13,908 nucleotides of DNA from Euryarchaeota archaeon UBA54 (GTDB lineage Archaea; Thermoplasmatota; Poseidoniia; Poseidoniales; Thalassarchaeaceae), in NCBI GenBank assembly GCA_002495735.1, contig DAGM01000027.1, positions 1 to 13,908 of the forward strand, in the 5' to 3' direction. How positions within the stretch are numbered: the stretch's first letter is position 1; every line of letters begins with the position of its first letter. The notes under the pieces are model-generated. The model was not told where the DNA came from and did not search any database. It saw only the letters and a list, made by a program, of their open reading frames with translations. A program made the position numbers and the translations under genes. Positions 1 to 5,666 of the stretch are shown here, piece after piece.

Positions 1-120
1 GGGGTTTTCCACACTTAGGAAATTCAGTACGATACCACCGAAGACCAGTCCGGCGACAAGAAGCAGGGCTTTGATGGCCCACTCCTCGTAGTCATACATC
101 TCCTCGAGAGGATTAGACAC
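1..120 (-). CDS. Unrecognised small membrane protein, N-terminal part (runs off the window)
   Basis: Reading the minus strand from a GTG at 118-120 gives 40 codons open to the window edge. The first 15 or so residues are acidic and polar (start [14 protein letters not shown]), followed by a hydrophobic stretch at about residues 16-36 ([20 protein letters not shown]) that looks like one membrane helix. An internal ATG at 97-99 is a possible later start, but its purine-rich upstream bases lie too close to serve as a ribosome binding site. It lies 43 bases downstream of the KH-protein stop on the same strand. A weak AT-rich element (144-153, CATGCATAAG on the minus strand) sits about 30 bases before the GTG and could be a TATA box for a short-leader transcript. 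I do not recognise the family, and the C-terminal part is outside the window. Confidence 0.5.
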   Translation of the reverse strand, partial: MSNPLEEMYDYEEWAIKALLLVAGLVFGGIVLNFLSVENP

Positions 121-163
121 GGTATTCCGTGAAGCGCGCTACGCTTATGCATGGCGGTGTGAG

Positions 164-895
164 TCACTCTTCCTCGTAGACAATTTCCTCGTCATCTGCG
201 AGATCCAGCATGCTGCTAACTTCCTCTTCGTCTTCGGGGTCGACCTGTGAGTCCTTGAAACGGCGCTCCCTGCGTCTACGTGCCTCTGCCAGTCCCGGAA
301 CCAGTGTCTCGAAGGTTGAAGACTCGTCGGTACTGTGTCCCTCATAACTCTCGAGCCTGCGAGAGCGTAGTCTCTGGCGCTTGCGGTCTTGCTCGAGACC
401 GTGCAGGATAGTGCTGTGTTCGGAGCCGCGCAGGATACCTTCGATTGCGGGTGCGGCTAGAGCGAGTCCGTCCTCGTCTCCGATGACCAGTACCGTAGAT
501 CCGTATATCGCCAACTCACAACGGGAAATCTCCTCTATCAGACTGCGGATACGGCCGTTTCTGCCAATCAGTCTGCTCCTCATCCTACGGGTTTGATTGG
601 GTTGCTTGCCTACCCACTCACGGATGTCGTACATCTTGAGAAAAACCTCGTCCTGAATCAGCTGTACGGCTCGCTTTGGAGCCAGTCCGCGACCGATAGC
701 CACTATGACATCGGGCATCTTCATTCGGACGATTGGATCTACACTACCCTCTCCCCAGTCGGCCATTACTTCACCATTCTTTGAGTCAATCTCAAGTGTT
801 GCTCCGCACGCTTCTTCAAGCATACGGCGGGTCTCACCGCCCTTGCCTATCAGCACCGCAATGCGGTCCTGCGGGATACGTGCCAGATGCTCCAC
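164..895 (-). CDS. Archaeal two-KH-domain RNA-binding protein (Pno1/Dim2-like) with acidic C-terminal tail
   Basis: A 243-residue protein with two KH domains. KH1 begins within ten residues of the start and has GKGG at 17-20. KH2 has the GRNG loop at 111-114, in the context LIGRNGRIRSLIEE. This arrangement matches the universal archaeal KH protein related to eukaryotic Pno1/Dim2, which acts in 18S rRNA 3'-end maturation; the archaeal role in 16S maturation is inferred from that relationship. The core ends near residue 172 with the family-like GSEHSTILHGLEQDRKR. Beyond it lies an extension of about 70 residues, first Arg-rich (about 170-213), then strongly acidic (218-243). The start is GTG at 893-895; the frame is open further upstream but without a good start codon, and KH1 already begins here. 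The gene follows rio1 by 26 bases, so the two are probably co-transcribed. The family is clear; the exact function is inferred. Confidence 0.88.
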   Translation of the reverse strand: MEHLARIPQDRIAVLIGKGGETRRMLEEACGATLEIDSKNGEVMADWGEGSVDPIVRMKMPDVIVAIGRGLAPKRAVQLIQDEVFLKMYDIREWVGKQPNQTRRMRSRLIGRNGRIRSLIEEISRCELAIYGSTVLVIGDEDGLALAAPAIEGILRGSEHSTILHGLEQDRKRQRLRSRRLESYEGHSTDESSTFETLVPGLAEARRRRERRFKDSQVDPEDEEEVSSMLDLADDEEIVYEEE

Positions 896-921
896 GACTG
901 CGGTCGACCCGCCGCCCTGTT

Positions 922-1803
922 TTAATCTCCGCCCGAGAGCGAAGGGAGAGAGGGAACTGGATCATCGAGCACTCTAGCTAAACTTTCAGCTAGGTCGACG
1001 TTGTGCCCCTGTCGATTTATCCAATCGACTAGTCTAGTTACGTCCCTGATTAGGAACTCATCTGAACTGGGGTGCTGTCGGGTTACGCTCTGACCGACAT
1101 CGATGACCCATGGCTCTCCGTCGAGCCAGAGGACGTTGTATTCGCTGAAGTCGGCGTGCACGAGATCACATGTCTGCCAGTTAATCGCTACGAACTCGAG
1201 CAGGTCCTCGAAGACCTCGTATGGCTTATCGATGGTGATGTCCTTGAGTCGAGGACTGGCTCCCCTCTCGTCGCCGATATATTCCATTACGAGGACATTC
1301 TTCAGGCTATCAAGCGGCTCCGGGACCCGTAGTCCATGCTTGCGCATGCGCTTGAGATTTCGTAGCTCCTTGCGCACCCAGATGTTTACCAGTTCGCGGT
1401 GCCTGCGTGACAGGCCTGAGAACCTCGGATCACCGTCGATGTACTTTGCCAGACCCTTGAATACCGCATTGGTTGTGTGGAATATCTTGACGGCTACTGG
1501 GCCGTGATTGGTGGTAGCGTGGAAAACATGCGCTTCCTTGCCTCTGGCTATTGGGTAGTCAATTGTCTCAATCTTCCCCTTCTGCATCAGCTTGTGAACC
1601 GCCAGCAGCGTAGAGCGGTCGAAGACCTGATCGAAAACCCGTCTATCGACCCACTCGTATCTCCCCTTACCGAGGACTCCTTGCAGACCGTCCTCAATAT
1701 CGTCGAACATCCGCTTGAAGCGCGGCTCAGACATCCAGTCGTGCTTCTTCTCTGCTCGCATCAAGGCGTCGAGTTCTGGAAAGTCGTCCATCTCATCCGA
1801 CAT
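922..1803 (-). CDS. rio1: RIO1-type atypical protein kinase
   Basis: A 293-residue RIO kinase. An N-terminal helical region (about 1-85) precedes the kinase core. Visible motifs are the flexible P-loop ARGKEAHVF (86-94), the ATP-binding lysine in VAVKIF (K106), the hinge VLVMEYIG (about 170-177), the catalytic loop VHADFSEYNVLW (D218, N223) and the metal-binding IDVGQ (D235). The canonical P-loop is STGKEANVY, so the Ser-Thr is replaced by Ala-Arg here. RIO1 family members are ATPases/kinases acting in late small-subunit ribosome maturation; this role is known in eukaryotes and supported in archaea. I chose the ATG at 1801-1803 because GGGTGAG lies three bases before it; a TTG at 1815 would add four residues and begin inside aIF1A. 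The aIF1A stop is four bases upstream, so translation is probably coupled. Length and motifs are normal. Confidence 0.95.
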   Translation of the reverse strand: MSDEMDDFPELDALMRAEKKHDWMSEPRFKRMFDDIEDGLQGVLGKGRYEWVDRRVFDQVFDRSTLLAVHKLMQKGKIETIDYPIARGKEAHVFHATTNHGPVAVKIFHTTNAVFKGLAKYIDGDPRFSGLSRRHRELVNIWVRKELRNLKRMRKHGLRVPEPLDSLKNVLVMEYIGDERGASPRLKDITIDKPYEVFEDLLEFVAINWQTCDLVHADFSEYNVLWLDGEPWVIDVGQSVTRQHPSSDEFLIRDVTRLVDWINRQGHNVDLAESLARVLDDPVPSLPSLSGGD

Positions 1804-1806
1804 GCT

Positions 1807-1813
1807 CTCACCC
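1807..1813 (-). promoter_or_regulatory. Ribosome binding site for rio1, containing the aIF1A stop codon
   Basis: The minus-strand GGGTGAG is complementary to the archaeal 16S rRNA 3' end (UCACCUCCU) and lies three bases before the ATG at 1801-1803. The TGA inside it is the stop codon of the upstream aIF1A gene, so terminating ribosomes sit on the initiation signal of rio1. This decides the start in favour of the ATG over the TTG at 1813-1815. Confidence 0.75.
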
Positions 1814-2326
1814 AAAGAACGAATCTATGTCATCCTCAGGAGCTTGGTCCGGAGTGGTTTCGGACTCGGACTCGGTGATTTCTGAGACCTGCGGTTTGGA
1901 CTCTTTCTCTGGCGACTCCTCTTCGGCCGCAGTCTCGATGTCGATACTTCTCACTCCTTCAAGATCGGACATGCCAAACAGATCCACTATCTCAGGGAGC
2001 ACACCCTTCCTAGAGAGGTAGAGAGATTGGGTCTTGGTATAGCGCATGCATACGTTTGCCTTCTCATCCTGGAAGTCCCAAGGTTGGACCACGATGAGAT
2101 CACCCTCGCGCACCCACTGCCGGCGTCGCATCTTGCCCGGGATGCGAGCGAGGCGGCTTTCGCCATCCTCGCAGACTGCTCTGACCCTGCGTCCACCGAG
2201 TATCTGATCGGCGATTGCAAACATCTCGTTCACCTTCCGTTTTGGAAGGGGGACGCGAATGCGGTCGCCGCCGGATTCCAGCCGAGCCAGAAGCTCTGTG
2301 TCGACCTTCTCTTCCCTACGAGCCAT
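1808..2326 (-). CDS. eif1a: Translation initiation factor aIF1A with acidic C-terminal extension
   Basis: A 172-residue protein with the single-stranded-nucleic-acid-binding OB fold (S1-like) of aIF1A. Family signatures are RVRAVCEDGESRLARIPGK (47-65), MRRRQWVREGD (66-76) and VVQPWDFQDEKANV (79-92). It binds the A-site region of the small subunit and helps assemble the initiation complex. Most archaeal aIF1A proteins end near 100-115 residues; here about 55 more follow, rich in Glu, Ser and Pro (about 130-172, ending DDIDSFFG), reminiscent of the acidic tail of eukaryotic eIF1A. I chose the ATG at 2324-2326 because the OB fold starts about 25 residues later; the frame stays open upstream into nuoN, but those residues do not resemble the family. 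No Shine-Dalgarno motif is evident, unlike the nuo genes, so it may use a short leader from its own promoter. Confidence 0.93.
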   Translation of the reverse strand: MARREEKVDTELLARLESGGDRIRVPLPKRKVNEMFAIADQILGGRRVRAVCEDGESRLARIPGKMRRRQWVREGDLIVVQPWDFQDEKANVCMRYTKTQSLYLSRKGVLPEIVDLFGMSDLEGVRSIDIETAAEEESPEKESKPQVSEITESESETTPDQAPEDDIDSFFG

Positions 2327-2360
2327 GAGGCTGCGTCGATAGTCCCCTATGTGAAGTTGA

Positions 2361-2370
2361 GCATATCTAA
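2361..2370 (-). promoter_or_regulatory. Possible TATA-like promoter element for aIF1A-rio1-KH
   Basis: The minus-strand TTAGATATGC directly follows the nuoN stop codon (2371-2373). Its centre is about 40 bases before the aIF1A ATG, so a start site 22-27 bases downstream would leave a leader of roughly 15 bases. It is the most AT-rich spot in the 44-base gap between nuoN and aIF1A, and aIF1A lacks an obvious ribosome binding site. The match to the archaeal TATA consensus is only partial, so this is tentative. Confidence 0.3.
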
Positions 2371-4068
2371 TCAACTGCCCATAAAGGAGTCGACTGCAGA
2401 GCCTACCATGTCGAGCAGCGAGTTGCTCAGCGGACCAATGCCGAAGAGCAGTGTCAGCACGGCACATGCGATGATGGCCATCCTCAAAGATGGGGCGCGT
2501 TTGAGGGGGTTCTCCGTGGCTGGAGACTCAAAGAACATGACCAAGACGATTCTGAGGTAGTAGAACAGTGACAGTGCGCTGTTCAGTACGATGGCGACTG
2601 CGAGCCAGAACACCGGATCCACCCCCTGTGCCCATGAGAGTGCGGTGGACGCTGATGCAGAACCGCTGCCGGCTGATACGTTGACTATCCCGTTAATCAT
2701 CAGTAATTTTGAGAGAAACCCGGAGAGTGGTGGAACTCCGGCGAGAGAGAGCATGAACACAAACATCGATGCGGCGATCACAGGATCGCGTCGGCCCATC
2801 CCATGCAGATCCTCCATCCTGTGGCCCTTTCCCTCTGCCTCGAGCATCGAGAGGATTAGGAAGGCACCCATCTTGAACAGCACAAGCACGACGAGATGGA
2901 ATACCACAGCGGTGACGATAAGAGCGGACGTGTCTGAATCGGATAATCCGGAGCCGGTTGCAGCGATGGCTGCGAGCATGTATCCTGCGTGAGCCACGCT
3001 AGAATAGGCTAGTACCCGCTTCGGATTGTCACTGGTTAGCGCTGCAAGGTTGCCCCAAGTCATCGTCACCACGGCAATTATAGACAGTGCGAGGAACCAG
3101 AAAGCCTGCCCCTCTGAAGGCATCGTGACCACCAGTAGGAGTCGTATGAGGGCGACGAAACCCATCGCCTTCGAAGCCGTTGCCAATACTCCAGCGACCG
3201 GAGAAGATGCTCCAGCGTAGGCATCAGGCACAGCCAGATGGAACGGAGCGGCCCCGACCTTGAAACCGAAAGCGACGAGCATCAAGCCGACGCCGATAGT
3301 CGCCAACGGGTCCATTCCTTCCATCGCATCCCATGAGGTCGCCAAATCGGTCATGTCGAGGTTACCGTTCCACAAGTACAGCAGCGACATCCCATAGATG
3401 CCAATCGCCGAGACCACTGAGCCGACAATGAAGTATTTCGTGCCGGCCTCACCGCCAACATCAGTCTCCTTGTGGAAGGCCACAAGAATGTAGGATGACA
3501 GTGATGCGAGCTCAAGGCACACGAACAGCATGAACAGATTAGTCGCCATCGCCATCAGGCTCATTCCGAGCCCTGTAGTGAGCAGTAGGATGTAGAAATC
3601 GACCTGTCGTCGGTTGTCTATCAGCGCGTTGATCTTGGCATCAGAGATGACAGTAGAATCCGTATCGAATGGAGCCGAGGCCTTTGGCCTAGCAGGCAGT
3701 CGGGCAGTAGACGCCAAAGAGGCAAGCAGGAGTGCGGCGGAGAACACAAGGGCGAACACCCTACTGAACTCGTCCACGTGCAGCAAGTTGCCTATATCGC
3801 CTTCTTCGCTTAGGAAGAGTAAGGAAGTCATGAAAGCTAGGGCGAGGGTGGTCGTCGCTATCTGATTCGGGAGTTTTGGATTGTTGGTAGTAGCGAACCT
3901 AGTGCCGCCAATCAAAATCGGAATTCGAATCTTCGTCAATGGAATTCGCATCGTCGCATCCCCGAAGTTCGGGACAAGTATCATCACGATGATGCCGCCA
4001 AGCATCAGTAACTCGGGCAGGATAAGCTGGGCAGTGGCCGAGTCCATGTCGTTGATTATCGAACTCAT
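2371..4068 (-). CDS. nuoN: Complex I subunit N (antiporter-like membrane subunit)
   Basis: A 565-residue polytopic membrane protein of the Mrp-antiporter-like group (NuoL/M/N), one of three ion-translocating subunits in the membrane arm. Key residues are the TM5 glutamate in CLELASLSSYIL (E186), the lysine in AGTKYFIVGS (K211), the TM7 lysine in GFKVGAAPFHLAVPDAY (K270) and KRVLAYSSVAHAGYML (350-365), typical of NuoN. A C-terminal lysine lies in LFKMGAFLI (K399). The loop at about 122-155 is longer than usual (RLPARPKASAPFDTD and onward) and hydrophilic. I chose the ATG at 4066-4068, which overlaps the nuoM stop as ATGA and has GGAGTGGAG just upstream; the frame could open at a GTG three codons earlier, inside nuoM. 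It is the last nuo gene, and no FpoO-like gene follows. Confidence 0.95.
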   Translation of the reverse strand: MSSIINDMDSATAQLILPELLMLGGIIVMILVPNFGDATMRIPLTKIRIPILIGGTRFATTNNPKLPNQIATTTLALAFMTSLLFLSEEGDIGNLLHVDEFSRVFALVFSAALLLASLASTARLPARPKASAPFDTDSTVISDAKINALIDNRRQVDFYILLLTTGLGMSLMAMATNLFMLFVCLELASLSSYILVAFHKETDVGGEAGTKYFIVGSVVSAIGIYGMSLLYLWNGNLDMTDLATSWDAMEGMDPLATIGVGLMLVAFGFKVGAAPFHLAVPDAYAGASSPVAGVLATASKAMGFVALIRLLLVVTMPSEGQAFWFLALSIIAVVTMTWGNLAALTSDNPKRVLAYSSVAHAGYMLAAIAATGSGLSDSDTSALIVTAVVFHLVVLVLFKMGAFLILSMLEAEGKGHRMEDLHGMGRRDPVIAASMFVFMLSLAGVPPLSGFLSKLLMINGIVNVSAGSGSASASTALSWAQGVDPVFWLAVAIVLNSALSLFYYLRIVLVMFFESPATENPLKRAPSLRMAIIACAVLTLLFGIGPLSNSLLDMVGSAVDSFMGS

Positions 4069-5666
4069 GGACTCCACTCCTGTGCCTGCATGGCTTCAAT
4101 CATGGTGTCGATGACGAATCCGGAACTCCAGTCTGACATCATGTCCCAGAAGATGAATGGCATGATACCGAACAGCGCCGTCATCGCTGCGAGGGTCAGC
4201 ATACCGGCGTTCTCGTGCCAGGTCAGGTCACTGGGATCTTCGCCGTGCAAGGTATCCGGAAGGATACCATGCTCCGGATCGTTTGACTCGAAGATGGTCC
4301 TCTGCATCGAATTCAGGTAGTAGGCTGCGGTGACAATCAGAGTTAGCGCAGGTAGCAGAACCAGCCATCCGTAGGTCATCCAGAATGCAATCAATATGGC
4401 GATTTCAGCGACGAAGCCAGCTAGGAGGGGTAGTCCGAGACTGGCCATCCAGCCAATCATCATATGGGCAGCCAGCCAGGGGCTGTGGTGTGCGATGCCA
4501 CGCATCGATCCGATTTCCAGAGTATGATAGTGATGCTTGAACGCCCCAGCCACAGCGAACAGCAGTGGGCTGATTATTCCGTGAGCGAACATCATGAACA
4601 GTGCACCAGCGATACCCAGCGGCTGCATAGTGGCAATGCCGAGGAAAATCAGACCCATGTGGGAGACTGAGGAATAGGCGACCATTCGCTTGAGGTTGGT
4701 CTGCCCCATGCACACCCATGCGCCGTATACGAGGCTGACCATCCCGAGGAAAATCAGCAGGGGCACGAACTCTATGGTGGACTCGGGGAATACTGTGACT
4801 GAGATTCTCAGGAATCCATAAGCTCCCATCTTCAACATCACTCCGGCCAGCAGCATCGAGCCTGCCGTTGGAGCCTGGACGTGGGCGTCAGGCAGCCAGG
4901 TATGCACAGGTACGCTGGGCATTTTGGTGGCGAATCCAATTAACAGGAGAAGCCAGACAAAGTGCCTCAGCCCCTCGTTCGGAATCAGGTTCTCCTGAGC
5001 GGTCATGGCGATGAGGTCAAAGTGATGGCCGGACAGACTTCCCAGACCTGCGATAGCTTCTGTATGGAAGTACATCACGAGAATTCCGATGAGCATGAAG
5101 ACACTGGCTGTGAATGTGTAGATGAAGAACTTCATCGCCGCGTAGCGCCGATCCTCACCGCCCCAGAGTAGAATCAGGAGGAACATCGGAATCAGGGTCA
5201 ACTCCCAGAACACGTAGAACACGAACAGGTCGAGAACGACGAATACGCCTAGTAGGGCGCCCTCCATTATCAACAGCAGTGGGAAGAAGAGATGGGCTCG
5301 CTTGGCATCCCACTCGACCAGCATCGAGATTGGTATGAGGATGGCAGTCAGCCAGATCATCGGGAAGGAAAGAGCGTCCGCCCCAACCTTCCAAGTAACG
5401 CCGATGGCGGGAATGAGGTCAACCGCTTCATTCTGGAGCACGTATCCGCCTTGTGTGATGTTAGTCCAGTCGATGCTGCCTACCTGTCCAAGGAACAGCA
5501 TGGTCGCGATAGTGGCTATGGCGAGGGCGACGCCCATGCTGATATTCCTTGAAACCTGTATCAGCCCCTCTGCAAATGAATTCGGTAGAACTCTCGGGAG
5601 TATCATCAAGATTAGTCCCATAGCCAATGGGACGAGGGTGATTACTGACAGGGGGTCGTCTATCAA
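4065..5666 (-). CDS. nuoM: Complex I subunit M (antiporter-like membrane subunit)
   Basis: A 533-residue polytopic membrane protein and second antiporter-like subunit of the membrane arm. Diagnostic segments, numbered from the TTG start, are YVFWELTLIPMFLLI with the TM5 glutamate (E155), AAMKFFIYTF with its lysine (K179), ATKMPSVPVHTWLPDAHVQAP with the TM7 lysine (K248) and LKRMVAYSSVSHMGLI (about 325-340), which identifies NuoM. A conserved acidic residue is in the late helix GFVAEIAIL (E421). I prefer the TTG at 5664-5666: it overlaps the nuoL stop as TTGA and sits three bases after GGGGGTGAG, the same geometry as at its neighbours. A GTG at 5679-5681 would add five residues but would place this ribosome-binding motif inside the coding sequence. 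The length is normal for the family. Confidence 0.95.
   Translation of the reverse strand: MIDDPLSVITLVPLAMGLILMILPRVLPNSFAEGLIQVSRNISMGVALAIATIATMLFLGQVGSIDWTNITQGGYVLQNEAVDLIPAIGVTWKVGADALSFPMIWLTAILIPISMLVEWDAKRAHLFFPLLLIMEGALLGVFVVLDLFVFYVFWELTLIPMFLLILLWGGEDRRYAAMKFFIYTFTASVFMLIGILVMYFHTEAIAGLGSLSGHHFDLIAMTAQENLIPNEGLRHFVWLLLLIGFATKMPSVPVHTWLPDAHVQAPTAGSMLLAGVMLKMGAYGFLRISVTVFPESTIEFVPLLIFLGMVSLVYGAWVCMGQTNLKRMVAYSSVSHMGLIFLGIATMQPLGIAGALFMMFAHGIISPLLFAVAGAFKHHYHTLEIGSMRGIAHHSPWLAAHMMIGWMASLGLPLLAGFVAEIAILIAFWMTYGWLVLLPALTLIVTAAYYLNSMQRTIFESNDPEHGILPDTLHGEDPSDLTWHENAGMLTLAAMTALFGIMPFIFWDMMSDWSSGFVIDTMIEAMQAQEWSP

Noticed and set aside
2327..2467. A 47-residue N-terminal extension of aIF1A reading back into nuoN
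   Set aside because: It lies almost entirely over nuoN, does not resemble aIF1A, and the known OB fold starts well after the ATG at 2326.
2027..2560. Plus-strand open frame of 177 residues
   Set aside because: It runs antisense across aIF1A and the end of nuoN, both recognised genes; no family resemblance.
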